Under the pieces are notes generated by a model, which was given only the letters and a program-made list of their open reading frames with translations, ran no database searches and had not been told where the DNA came from. The position numbers and the translations under genes are program-made. A DNA stretch of 37,300 nt from Massilia atriviolacea (GTDB taxonomy: Bacteria > Pseudomonadota > Gammaproteobacteria > Burkholderiales > Burkholderiaceae_D), in contig NZ_RXLQ01000011.1 of assembly GCF_003953935.1 (NCBI RefSeq), positions 215,024 to 252,323 on the forward strand, written 5' to 3'. This document shows, piece after piece, positions 8,725 through 17,780 of the stretch (positions are counted from its first letter, which is position 1; each line of letters opens with the position of its first letter).

Positions 8725-9495
8725 ATGCACATCCAGTCCACACGCAATGCCGCTTCCGTAACGCCGCCACCTGAGCCCGGCAACCCGCCAGTACCGCGGC
8801 CGCCGGCTGAAACGAGCAGCGCGCGTCCTTCGTCGCCGACCCACGCGCGTGCGGGAAACTCCACGGCACAAACACTGGTCAGACGGCAGCATGCCGCAGC
8901 GACAGCGGCAGCGACAGCGGCAGCGACAGAAGCGGCCCACCAGGCCGCGAGCGCCAGACTATCCACGCTGGCCTATGACCATATGTTATTCGACTCGGTA
9001 GATGAGAAAATTAAAACGATTACGCGCGCAGAGATACCGGATCCAATAGAACAGAAGAAATATGACAAATTAGAGTCATATGTCCGGCAATTCGATGGAG
9101 AACTTTCGGCGTCGGGCGATGGGAAAATAAACGTGATGGCAGCCGGAGCCACCGAAATCCTGAAATTATATCGGTCGGGAATATACGAAAAAGAAAAAGC
9201 GTCTTATACACAGCTCGAGACAAGTGGGGCAAACATGGACAATTTTGTCGCTCAACATGACTGGGATGATGAAACACGTACAGCCAGGGCCGAGACCTTG
9301 GCCAGCACCTCCGCGCCAAACGGCGATCATACGATCGCTGCGCGCGCGATATTGACCGACCTCTCCGAACACGGACTGTTCCTCAACGACCTGGATCGTG
9401 GCGATAACATCGGAACAAGCGCAAACGGCCGCGCCGTCGTCTTCGATGTGAAGAGTCTGGTTCCTGTCGAGCAGGCAAAATATCCCATCCCTTAA
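8725..9495 (+). CDS. Candidate type III secretion effector, possibly minimal kinase-like
   Basis: 256 residues; ATG 8725 follows AAGGAAAC. The N-terminus fits HrpL-class secretion signals: Ile at position 3, no acidic residue before Glu17, 7 Ser in the first 50, Pro-rich 14-38. An Ala-Thr repeat lies at 57-68. The C-terminal part has elements in kinase order. These are a Gly-containing strand-turn-strand (SASGDGKINVM, 128-138), a Lys in a hydrophobic strand (ILKLYR, Lys147), Glu155/157 in a following helix, a catalytic-loop-like LNDLDRGDN (220-228), and a hydrophobic strand ending in Asp (AVVFDV, Asp241). It ends 15 residues later, much as the OspG-type minimal kinases do. The loop has one extra residue relative to D-x4-N, so the fold is an inference. 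Lower GC than its neighbours suggests transfer. No chaperone or secretion gene is nearby. Confidence 0.65.
   Translation: MHIQSTRNAASVTPPPEPGNPPVPRPPAETSSARPSSPTHARAGNSTAQTLVRRQHAAATAAATAAATEAAHQAASARLSTLAYDHMLFDSVDEKIKTITRAEIPDPIEQKKYDKLESYVRQFDGELSASGDGKINVMAAGATEILKLYRSGIYEKEKASYTQLETSGANMDNFVAQHDWDDETRTARAETLASTSAPNGDHTIAARAILTDLSEHGLFLNDLDRGDNIGTSANGRAVVFDVKSLVPVEQAKYPIP
8896..8929 (+). repeat. 12-bp tandem repeat inside the effector candidate
   Basis: About 2.8 copies of GCAGCGACAGCG, encoding an Ala-Ala-Thr-Ala run in the presumed flexible region between the secretion signal and the folded domain. Unit length is a multiple of three, so copy changes keep the frame. Confidence 0.85.
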
Positions 9496-9536
9496 GCGCG
9501 ATCTTCAACCCGGCGCCAGCCGCGCCGTGGACGGCC

Positions 9537-10484
9537 TCAGCTCCCGCGCTTGCCGCGCGCCGCATTGGCGGCTTTTTCGGCGGCGATTGCCGCTGCCCTG
9601 GCCGCCTTTTCCGCCATCTCGGCCTGATGCCGGGCCAGGCGCACGGCGCGCGTTTCGGGCGTTTCCAGGCTGATGCGCCCGAGCGCGCCGGTGCGGTAGT
9701 CCTGCAGGAAGATGTGCGAGGCTTTTTCGAAGTCGAGGTCGCCGCCCTTCTGGCGGTAGCCGCGCCGCGCCGCCACGCCTTCGACCACGGCGATGCCGTC
9801 CATGCCCTCGGTCTTGAAGCCGTAGCGCGCCGTCAGCAGCGCCGGATAGCGCGCCAGCAGTTCTTCGGCCAGGAACACCGCCACCTCGTCTTCGATCAGC
9901 GCGTTCGAGCCGATCGCGTGGCTGGCGGCGAGCATCAGGCCGTCGCTGGCCAGGGCGATCTTCGGCCACAGCATGCCGGGGGTGTCGACCAGGATGGTGT
10001 TCTTGCCGAGGTAAAGCTTCTGCTGCATCTTGGTGACGGCCGGCTCGTCGCCCACCTTGGCCACTTTCTTTTTCAGCAGCGCGTTCATGAGGGTCGATTT
10101 GCCGACGTTGGGAATTCCCATGATCATGATGCGCAGCGGCTTGGTCGGCACGCCGCGATGCGGCGCCAGCGACTGGCACAGGTCCGGGATCCTGGCGACG
10201 TCGCCCGGCTTCTTGGTGGTCATGGCGTAGGCGCTCACGCCTTCCTGGGCGTTGTAGTAGGCGCTCCAGGCGGCGGTGGCGGCCGGATCGGCCAGGTCGA
10301 CCTTGTTGAGGATCTTGAGGCAGGGGCGCTGGCGGAACAGGCGCAGTTCCTCGACCATGGGGTTGCAGCTCGCCTCGGGCAGGCGCGCGTCGAGCACCTC
10401 GATCACCAGATCGGTGTTCTCCATCTGTTCGGCCGCCTTCTTGCGGGCGGCGTTCATGTGGCCCGGGTACCATTGTATCGACAT
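9537..10484 (-). CDS. ylqF: Ribosome biogenesis GTPase RbgA/YlqF
   Basis: 315-residue circularly permuted GTPase. The G motifs come in the order G4-G1-G2-G3: NKVD at 60-63, GIPNVGKST at 123-131, Thr151 in switch I, DTPG at 167-170. The N-terminal IQWYPGHMNAA is diagnostic of the YlqF/RbgA family. The C-terminus ends in an Ala/Arg/Lys-rich helical tail (about 285-315) that may contact rRNA. In Bacillus the family acts in late 50S assembly; in proteobacteria the role is less essential. The start at ATG 10484 gives the conserved N-terminus directly. It is followed on the same strand by no close gene; the deacetylase gene lies upstream with an 80-base gap. Confidence 0.93.
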   Translation of the reverse strand: MSIQWYPGHMNAARKKAAEQMENTDLVIEVLDARLPEASCNPMVEELRLFRQRPCLKILNKVDLADPAATAAWSAYYNAQEGVSAYAMTTKKPGDVARIPDLCQSLAPHRGVPTKPLRIMIMGIPNVGKSTLMNALLKKKVAKVGDEPAVTKMQQKLYLGKNTILVDTPGMLWPKIALASDGLMLAASHAIGSNALIEDEVAVFLAEELLARYPALLTARYGFKTEGMDGIAVVEGVAARRGYRQKGGDLDFEKASHIFLQDYRTGALGRISLETPETRAVRLARHQAEMAEKAARAAAIAAEKAANAARGKRGS

Positions 10485-10563
10485 GCTGTGCTTTCGGAAT
10501 TCTCGTTTAAGGCGCTATTTTACCGGCCCCGGCCCGGCGCACCCTAATTGCGCGAATTGCCGG

Positions 10564-11496
10564 CTACGCCAGATCGGCCAATACCTTGACGTGCGCCGCC
10601 ACGCTGCGCCCCAGCGCCGACAGGTTGTAGCCGCCTTCCAGGCAGCTGACGATGCGCCCCTGCGCGTACAGGCGCGCCACGGTCATCACTTCGCGCGTGA
10701 TCCAGGCGTAATCGGCTTCGACCAGGCCCATGCCGCCGACGTCGTCCTCGCGGTGGGCGTCGAAGCCGGCCGAAATGAAGATCATCTCGGGCTTGAAGTC
10801 GTGCAGGGCCGGCAGCCAGTGCTCGGTAATGAGCTTGCGCACCACGTCGCCGCCGCTGCGCGCGGGCACCGGGATGTTCACGCTGGTGGCGGTCTGCGGC
10901 TCCGGATCGCAGTAAGGATAAAACGGATGCTGGTAAAAGCTGGCCATCAGCACGCGCGGATCGTCGTGGAAGGAGACGGCGGTGCCGTTGCCGTGATGGA
11001 CGTCGAAGTCGATGATCGCCACCCGTTCCAGGCCGTGCGAGTCGAGCGCGTGGCGCGCCGCGATGGCGACGTTGTTAAACAGGCAGAAGCCCATCGGCTC
11101 GGTCGGCAGCGCATGGTGGCCGGGCGGGCGGATCGCGCAGAAGGCGTTGTCGATGCTGCCGGCGATGACGGCGTCGGTGGCGGCCAGCGCGGCGCCGGCG
11201 GCGCGCAGCGCGGCCTGGTAGCTGTGCGAACAGAGCGAGGTGTCGCCGTCGAGCGGATACACATCGCCCTCCTGCGTGGGGGTATTGTCGCGCACCAGCG
11301 CAATCGCTTCGCGCGTGTGGTTGCGGCCGATGGCGGGAATTTCGGCCAGCGGCGCCTCGCGCCGCTCTACCAGGCCATCGATGCGGGCCAGGATCAGCTG
11401 GTCCTCGATGGCCTGCAGGCGCGCCGGCGACTCCGGATGCCATTCGCCCATGTCGTGGCGGCGGCAATCGGGGTGACTGTAAATGGCTGTGCTCAT
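10564..11496 (-). CDS. Histone deacetylase-like amidohydrolase (AcuC/APAH/HDAC class II family)
   Basis: 310 residues. It carries the full HDAC-fold active site: the tandem His in RPPGHHA (127-128), the metal-binding DFDVHHGNGT (Asp165, His167), and GFDAH near residue 250 supplying the second metal Asp. A Tyr-Gly equivalent is in the GGYN segment near the C-terminus (CLEGGYNLSALG). Bacterial members are zinc-dependent deacetylases of acetyl-polyamines, acetoin-pathway proteins or unknown amides. I chose ATG 11496 (MSTAIYSHPDC) as the family-typical start; the open frame continuing far upstream is antisense to the MoxR operon and not real. The gene is divergent from moxR across 177 bases, so the two may share a regulatory region. 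Confidence 0.9.
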   Translation of the reverse strand: MSTAIYSHPDCRRHDMGEWHPESPARLQAIEDQLILARIDGLVERREAPLAEIPAIGRNHTREAIALVRDNTPTQEGDVYPLDGDTSLCSHSYQAALRAAGAALAATDAVIAGSIDNAFCAIRPPGHHALPTEPMGFCLFNNVAIAARHALDSHGLERVAIIDFDVHHGNGTAVSFHDDPRVLMASFYQHPFYPYCDPEPQTATSVNIPVPARSGGDVVRKLITEHWLPALHDFKPEMIFISAGFDAHREDDVGGMGLVEADYAWITREVMTVARLYAQGRIVSCLEGGYNLSALGRSVAAHVKVLADLA

Positions 11497-11673
11497 GTGC
11501 GTGATTTCAGTAGCGGCGTCATCAATGTTGCACCGGAAACGCCGTTCTCGCATAGAATCCTGAGAAACGGGTCGTGATGACGCAGTAGTTGGTGCCGAAG
11601 GCGCTAATCTACCATGCCGTGCCCCACGCCGGTGCGCGCGACCACCCCACAGCACATTGTAAAGACCGACACC

Positions 11674-12594
<921 letters not shown>

Positions 12595-12600
12595 GGCAGC

Positions 12601-13617
12601 ATGGCCGCCTCCGCCTCCCTGATCGGCCGCCTGATTCCCGCCGCGCTCCGCGCCAGGGCCGACAACTGGCTGTTCCAGAAGCGCGGGGTCGATCCCGGCG
12701 AAACCTACCTGGCCCAGCGCCGCGTGTTCATCCTGCCCACCGGGGCCGGCATGGGCTTCGCGCTGCTGATCCTGATCCTGCTGATCGGCTCGATCAACTA
12801 CTCGCTCGGGCTCGGCTTTGCGCTGACCTTCACCATGGGCACCTGCGCCATCGTCGACATCGTCATGACCTACAAGAACATGGCGCACCTGACCCTGCGC
12901 CCGGGCCGCGCGCAAGCGGTGTTTGCCGGCGAGGTGGCGCAGTTCGAACTGCACGTGGTCAACCGCACCCGGCTCGACCGCTACGCGCTGTGGATCGACT
13001 TCATCGAAGCCGGCGAGGCGCGCCACGCGCTCGACGTGGCCGCCGGCGGCAGCGGCGCGGTGGTGCTGTCGGCGCCCAGCCTGGAACGCGGCTGGCTGGC
13101 GGCGCCGCGGATTCGCCTGTCCACGCGTTTTCCGCTCGGCTTGCTGCGCGCCTGGAGCTACTGGCAGCCGGACCTGTCGGCCCTGGTCTATCCCTTCCCC
13201 GAAGAGAACGGGCCGGCGCTGCCGATATCGGGCGTCGAGAGCGCCGACGGCCACGGCCACGCCGGGCATGACGACTTTGCCGGCATCCGCAGCTACCAGC
13301 CGGGCGACCCGCTGCGCCACATGGCCTGGCGCCAGATCGCGCGGCTCGATCCGGCCGACGGCGGCCAGCTGGTGACCAAGCATTTCGAAGGCGGCGCGAT
13401 CGACGAACTGGTGCTCGACTTCCACGCCCTGCCCTCCTTCATGAACCTGGAACTGCGGCTCTCGCGCATGACGCGCTGGGTGCTGGACGCCGAACAGCGC
13501 GCCCTGCCCTACGCCTTCCGCATCGGCGCCCTCGATGTCGAAGCCTCCTGCGGCGAGGCGCACCAGGCGGCCTGCCTGCGCGCGCTGGCCCTGTACGGCC
13601 TGGAGAAAACGGCATGA
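12601..13617 (+). CDS. DUF58 domain-containing membrane protein
   Basis: 338 residues. Two transmembrane helices near residues 45-85 (GMGFALLILILLIGSINYS and the next hydrophobic run) are followed by a periplasmic or cytoplasmic beta-rich region. The DUF58 signature lies at about 230-244 (RSYQPGDPLRHMAWR). A VWA-like domain usually follows in this family, here short. It is translated just after moxR and overlaps the transglutaminase gene by four bases (ATGA), so the three proteins probably work as one module. The precise biochemical role of DUF58 proteins is not established. Confidence 0.9.
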   Translation: MAASASLIGRLIPAALRARADNWLFQKRGVDPGETYLAQRRVFILPTGAGMGFALLILILLIGSINYSLGLGFALTFTMGTCAIVDIVMTYKNMAHLTLRPGRAQAVFAGEVAQFELHVVNRTRLDRYALWIDFIEAGEARHALDVAAGGSGAVVLSAPSLERGWLAAPRIRLSTRFPLGLLRAWSYWQPDLSALVYPFPEENGPALPISGVESADGHGHAGHDDFAGIRSYQPGDPLRHMAWRQIARLDPADGGQLVTKHFEGGAIDELVLDFHALPSFMNLELRLSRMTRWVLDAEQRALPYAFRIGALDVEASCGEAHQAACLRALALYGLEKTA

Positions 13618-15647
13618 GCCTGGCCAAAGGCGGCGCCCGAGCCGCATCCGCCCCCCGCCCGCGCCTGGGACGCCTGCTGGCGCAACTGCCGCGCGACAAG
13701 GCCGACACCCTGCTGCTGCTGGTTGCGGCCCTGATGGTGCTGGCGCCGCACGCCGCCCACCTGCCGCCGTGGGTCTCCGCCCTGTGCGGCCTGACCCTGC
13801 TGTGGCGCGCCACGGCCACCCTGCGCGGCACGCGCATGCCGTCCGCCCTGCTGCTGCTGCCGCTGTCGCTGGCGGCCATGGCGGGCGTCTTCATGAGCTA
13901 CCGCACCCTGTTCGGGCGCGATGCCGGGGTAGCCATGCTGGTGCTGCTGGTGGCCTTCAAGATGCTGGAGATGCACGCGCGGCGCGACCTGTTCGTGGTG
14001 ATCTTCCTGTCGATCTTCCTGGTGCTGACCAACTTCTTTTATTCGCAGAGCATCTTCACGGCCTTGATGATGGTCGCCTCGGTGGTGACGCTGTTGACGG
14101 CGCAGCTGTCGTTCCAGTTCACCGGCGCGGTGCCGCCGCTGGGACGGCGCCTGTGGATGGCGGCGCGCGTATTCCTGCTGGCGGCGCCGCTGGCGGTGGT
14201 GGTGTTTTTCCTGTTCCCGCGGGTCCAGGGACCGCTGTGGGGCATGCCGAGCGACGCCCAGGGCGCGCGCATGGGTTTGTCGAACAGCATGGCGCCGGGG
14301 AATATGGCGAACCTGGCGCAATCGGACGAGCCGGTGTTCCAGGTGCGCTTCGTCGACCCGCCGCCGAGCAAGCCGCAACTGTACTGGCGCGGCGTGGTGC
14401 TGGGCGAATTCGACGGGCGCACCTGGACCCCGATGCGGCGCCGCCCGGCGGCCCAGATCGCCCTGACGGTGCGCGGGCCGGCGATCCGCTACGAAGTGAC
14501 GCTGGAGCCGTCGTCGAACAACTGGCTGTTCACGCTCGACCTGCCGGACCGCCTGGTGCGCCTGGACGAGCAGCGGGCGCAGATGTCGGCCGAACTGGAA
14601 ATGACGGCCAGCGCAGCGCTCGGCAAGCGCGTGCGCTACGACATGAGCTCACACATCGACTACGAACTCGACAACCGTCCCGAACTGCCGGGACGCGCGC
14701 GCTGGCTGGCCCTGCCGCCCGGCTTCAACCCGAGGACGATCGAGGCCGGCGCCCGCCTGCGCCAGGCGTTCGACGATCCCGAACTGCTGGTGCGGGAAGT
14801 GCTGAACAGGTTCACCAGGGAACCGTTTTCCTACACCCTGCAGCCGCCGCTGCTGGGGCGCGATTCGGTCGATGAATTCCTGTTCGCGACGCGCGCCGGT
14901 TTCTGCGAGCATTACGCGAGCGCCTTCGTGGTGCTGATGCGCGCCGCCGGGCTGCCGGCGCGCGTGGTCACCGGCTACCAGGGCGGCGAATTCAATCCGG
15001 TCGGCGGCTTCCTGGCGGTGACCCAGGCCGAAGCGCACGCCTGGACCGAAGTCTGGATCGCCGGACGCGGCTGGGTGCGGGTCGATCCGACCGCCGCCGT
15101 GGCCCCGGAACGGGTGCAGCGCGGCCTGTCGAGCGCACTGAACAGGAACGCGCCGGCCCTGGGCGGCCTGGGCGGGCTGCTCAACTTCAGCGGCGAACGC
15201 AATGCATTGCTCGAACAGTTCCGCTTTCGCATGGCCGCCATCAACCACGGCTGGAACCAGTGGGTGCTGAACTACACGCCGGAGCGCCAGAGCGGCTTCC
15301 TGGACAGCCTCAAGCTCAACCTGGCGCACTGGCGCACCCTGGCCATCCTGGCCGCCATCGGCGCGCTGGCGCTGCTGTGGCGCGCGTTACGCCAGCGGCG
15401 CGGGACCGATCCGGTCGATGCGCTATACTCGGCCCTGTGCCGACGCATGAGTCAGCTTGGCATGGCGCGCGCCGCCGACGAAGGCCCGAACGCGTACGCC
15501 GCCCGGCTCGCGCAAGGCAAGCTGCCTGCGGACAAGCTGGCCGCCGTGAAGCGCTTCCTGGCGCTCTACAGCGCCCACAAATACAGTGCCCGGCCGCCCG
15601 CTTCCGGGCTCGCTTCCACCCTGAAAAGTTTACTGAACAACATTTAA
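13614..15647 (+). CDS. tgpA: TgpA-type membrane transglutaminase (DUF3488, transglutaminase-like, DUF4129)
   Basis: 677 residues. The N-terminal DUF3488 region has several transmembrane helices (about residues 30-205). A periplasmic domain contains the transglutaminase core with the complete triad Cys431 (GFCEHYAS), His475 (AHAWTEVW) and Asp491 (RVDPTAA). One further helix near 570-585 precedes a C-terminal DUF4129-like domain. In Pseudomonas aeruginosa the homologue TgpA is reported to be important for viability and to act at the envelope. The ATG overlaps the DUF58 stop, and its own stop overlaps the MltB start (TAATG), so the four genes are translationally coupled. Confidence 0.92.
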   Translation: MSLAKGGARAASAPRPRLGRLLAQLPRDKADTLLLLVAALMVLAPHAAHLPPWVSALCGLTLLWRATATLRGTRMPSALLLLPLSLAAMAGVFMSYRTLFGRDAGVAMLVLLVAFKMLEMHARRDLFVVIFLSIFLVLTNFFYSQSIFTALMMVASVVTLLTAQLSFQFTGAVPPLGRRLWMAARVFLLAAPLAVVVFFLFPRVQGPLWGMPSDAQGARMGLSNSMAPGNMANLAQSDEPVFQVRFVDPPPSKPQLYWRGVVLGEFDGRTWTPMRRRPAAQIALTVRGPAIRYEVTLEPSSNNWLFTLDLPDRLVRLDEQRAQMSAELEMTASAALGKRVRYDMSSHIDYELDNRPELPGRARWLALPPGFNPRTIEAGARLRQAFDDPELLVREVLNRFTREPFSYTLQPPLLGRDSVDEFLFATRAGFCEHYASAFVVLMRAAGLPARVVTGYQGGEFNPVGGFLAVTQAEAHAWTEVWIAGRGWVRVDPTAAVAPERVQRGLSSALNRNAPALGGLGGLLNFSGERNALLEQFRFRMAAINHGWNQWVLNYTPERQSGFLDSLKLNLAHWRTLAILAAIGALALLWRALRQRRGTDPVDALYSALCRRMSQLGMARAADEGPNAYAARLAQGKLPADKLAAVKRFLALYSAHKYSARPPASGLASTLKSLLNNI

Positions 15648-16810
15648 TGAAATTGACTTCTCTCTTGCTGGCGCTTGCCGTGTCGGCAAGCCCCCTGAGC
15701 CAGGCCGCGCCTGCCAAGAAACCCGGCAAGAAAAGCGTCCCGTCCAAGCCCAGGGCCATCGGCAAGGCGGCCCTGCCCGTGGCGGCGGCAGCGGCGACGG
15801 CCGCCGCCGCGTCCGAGGCCGGCGACGCACCCGTATTCAGCGAATCGGAGGCGGTCAATGCCTTTGCCGACGAGGTGGCGCTGCGGCACGGCTTTCCGCG
15901 CGCCGAACTCGCCGAGCTGATCGGACAGATCCGCTACATCGATACCGCCGTGCAGCTGGTCAAGCCGGCGCCCAAGGGCAAGCCCAAGAACTGGCAGAAC
16001 TACCGCCGCGCGACCATCGAGCCGATCCGCATCAGGGCCGGCGTGGCGTTCTGGAACCAGCACGCCGCCGTGCTGGCGCGCGCGCAGGCCGAGTACGGCG
16101 TGCCGGCCGAGATCATCGTCGGCATCATCGGCGTGGAGACGATTTACGGGCGCCAGACCGGGCGCTTCCGCGTGCTGGACGTGCTCGCCACCCTGGCGTT
16201 TGCCTACCCCGAGGCGCCCAACCGGGCCGCGCGCATGGCTTTCTTCAAGGGCGAACTGGAAAACGCGCTGGTGCTGGCGCGCAAATCGAACATCGACCCG
16301 CTATCGATGCTCGGCTCCTTCGCCGGCGCCATCGGCATGCCGCAATTCATGCCGGGCAGCGTGCTGGCCTACGGCGTCGACTACGACAACAACGGCAGCA
16401 TCGACCTGCGCGGCTCGGCGGTCGACGCGATCGGCAGCGTGGCCAGCTTCCTGGTCCAGCATGGCTGGCAGGCGAAGCAGCAGGGACCGCTGGTTTACCC
16501 GGCCGCCGTCTCCGGGCAAGGCAGCTGGGAGAATTTGCTCAACCAGGGTCTGGCGGCCAGGTTGCGCGCCGAGGACTTGCGCGCCGGCGGCGTGACGACC
16601 GGCCTGGACTTGCCTGCCAACCAGCGTTTCGGCCTGATCGACCTGCCCAACGGCAGCGACCCGACCGAATACCGCATCGCCACCGATAATTTTTTCGCCA
16701 TCACGCAATACAACCGCTCTTACTTCTACGCCATGTCGGTGATCGAACTGGGCCGTGCCATCCGCCTCAGCCGGACTGGACAGCCTCTTGCTCAGATGGA
16801 AACTTTGTAA
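15647..16810 (+). CDS. mltB: MltB-family lytic murein transglycosylase
   Basis: 387 residues. Start ATG 15647 overlaps the tgpA stop by one base. A signal peptide (MKLTSLLLALAVSASPLSQA) is followed by a Lys/Pro/Ala-rich linker to about residue 60. There is no lipobox Cys, so a soluble periplasmic form is more likely than a lipoprotein. The SLT_2 catalytic domain carries the general-acid Glu164 in GVETIYG, with the family blocks LGSFAGAIGMPQFMPGS and YAMSVIELG. Lytic transglycosylases cut the glycan strands of peptidoglycan, producing 1,6-anhydroMurNAc ends. Its place at the end of the moxR-DUF58-tgpA cluster suggests a joint role in wall remodelling. In many relatives mltB lies next to cysM, as it nearly does here. 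Confidence 0.92.
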   Translation: MKLTSLLLALAVSASPLSQAAPAKKPGKKSVPSKPRAIGKAALPVAAAAATAAAASEAGDAPVFSESEAVNAFADEVALRHGFPRAELAELIGQIRYIDTAVQLVKPAPKGKPKNWQNYRRATIEPIRIRAGVAFWNQHAAVLARAQAEYGVPAEIIVGIIGVETIYGRQTGRFRVLDVLATLAFAYPEAPNRAARMAFFKGELENALVLARKSNIDPLSMLGSFAGAIGMPQFMPGSVLAYGVDYDNNGSIDLRGSAVDAIGSVASFLVQHGWQAKQQGPLVYPAAVSGQGSWENLLNQGLAARLRAEDLRAGGVTTGLDLPANQRFGLIDLPNGSDPTEYRIATDNFFAITQYNRSYFYAMSVIELGRAIRLSRTGQPLAQMETL

Positions 16811-17276
16811 AGGAATGTAACGAATCGGGGCGCAGTGGGGGCATTCTGCCGCCAAAAACCCGCCTCGGCCGGTCCCATGTGTCCGCCCGACTATTCATTC
16901 GTGCTTCATAGAAACCACTCTTGCGTTAATATACTCAGAAAGATGTTGCTATTAAGCCAGTTCTCATTAGAATTGTGCGGCGGGTGCATCTAAATTGTCT
17001 TACACTTAAGTTTTCTGGGAAAACAATTAGTTTTCTGGTGATTTTGTGAGAGAATTGCAATGCGGCTATGTTGCGATCAGACAACACATCTGACATCATT
17101 TTGTAATCTGTTATTGCTTATCGGTATTAGATTACAAAACGTTGTACAATTGTGTATATTTTTTAAAAAGTGTTACCCAAGATAAATTCGCAAGTGCATC
17201 GACGGTGGTTGTACCCAGCAGCGAGCTCCGCGTGTTTGACTTAGCAGCACCACTCACAATAGGAATTATTGACATC
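16811..17276 (+). promoter_or_regulatory. AT-rich regulatory region with repeated operator-like sites
   Basis: This 466-base gap is strikingly AT-rich for the window and holds no convincing gene. It contains the direct repeat AGTTTTCTGG at 17009-17018 and 17029-17038, exactly 20 bases apart. It also contains the inverted repeat GTTTTC (17010-17015) / GAAAAC (17019-17024), the perfect 11-bp inverted repeat TTTTGTAATCT (17099-17109) / AGATTACAAAA (17129-17139), and the palindrome TTGTACAA (17142-17149). A TATACT at 16930-16935 is a possible -10 without a good -35. The arrangement suggests complex control of the small HTH gene that follows. Confidence 0.55.
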
Positions 17277-17603
17277 ATGACAAACCAAGTCGGCATTGAT
17301 ATGAACAGCGATTCGGACTCCGATGATCTGCTGCAATACAACCCAAATCGTTTACTCGATACGCTGATCGAAAATCTGCGTCTCAAGAACGATGCGGCGC
17401 TGTCGCGCGCGCTGGAAGTGGCGCCGCCAGTGATCTCCAAGATCCGTCACCACCGTCTGCCGGTCGGCGCCTCCCTGCTGATCCGCATGCACGAAGTCAG
17501 CGACCTGTCGATCCGCGACCTGCGCTACTTGATGGGCGACCGCCGCAACAAGTTCCGCATCAGCGACAAGCAGTTCAAGCCAAAAGAAGGCGATCCGGCG
17601 TAA
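17277..17603 (+). CDS. Small helix-turn-helix protein, putative transcriptional regulator
   Basis: 108 residues from ATG 17277 (MTNQVGIDMNSD); a second ATG at 17301 is a possible alternative, and neither has a strong ribosome site. An acidic N-terminus (about residues 9-18) is followed by a Cro/C1-like HTH: LLDTLIENLRLKNDAALSRAL, then VAPPVISKIRHHRLPV as turn and recognition helix, then a helix-rich end (SDLSIRDLRYLMG). The tail is Lys/Arg-rich. I know no experimentally named homologue. The long repeat-bearing upstream region is consistent with autoregulation or multi-input control, which is an inference. A terminator shared with cysM follows. Confidence 0.8.
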   Translation: MTNQVGIDMNSDSDSDDLLQYNPNRLLDTLIENLRLKNDAALSRALEVAPPVISKIRHHRLPVGASLLIRMHEVSDLSIRDLRYLMGDRRNKFRISDKQFKPKEGDPA

Positions 17604-17691
17604 TAGCGGGATCGGTCCGGCCGGCCGCGCAGGCCATGCCGGATAAGCCCGCGCCTTGCCCTGTGGGGGGCGGCGCGCGGGAAGCACAGCA

Positions 17692-17742
17692 AAACGCCTT
17701 CCACCATGCACGGGTCAGACCCGTGCAAGGTGGAAGGCGTTT
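17692..17742. terminator. Strong nested-hairpin bidirectional terminator
   Basis: A perfect 14-bp stem (AAACGCCTTCCACC at 17692-17705 with its complement at 17729-17742) encloses a second perfect 8-bp hairpin (GCACGGGT at 17708-17715, ACCCGTGC at 17719-17726). The plus-strand 3' side runs into TTTGTTTTT; the minus-strand 3' side has only a short T run. It sits between the convergent HTH gene and cysM. Confidence 0.88.
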
Positions 17743-17780
17743 GTTTTTGCGCCGGCCGCCGCGGCCCGCCTTGGTTCGAT

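Noticed and set aside
9020-9372. Short minus-strand frames inside the effector candidate
   Set aside because: They overlap the better-supported plus-strand gene, lack ribosome sites and have no domain.
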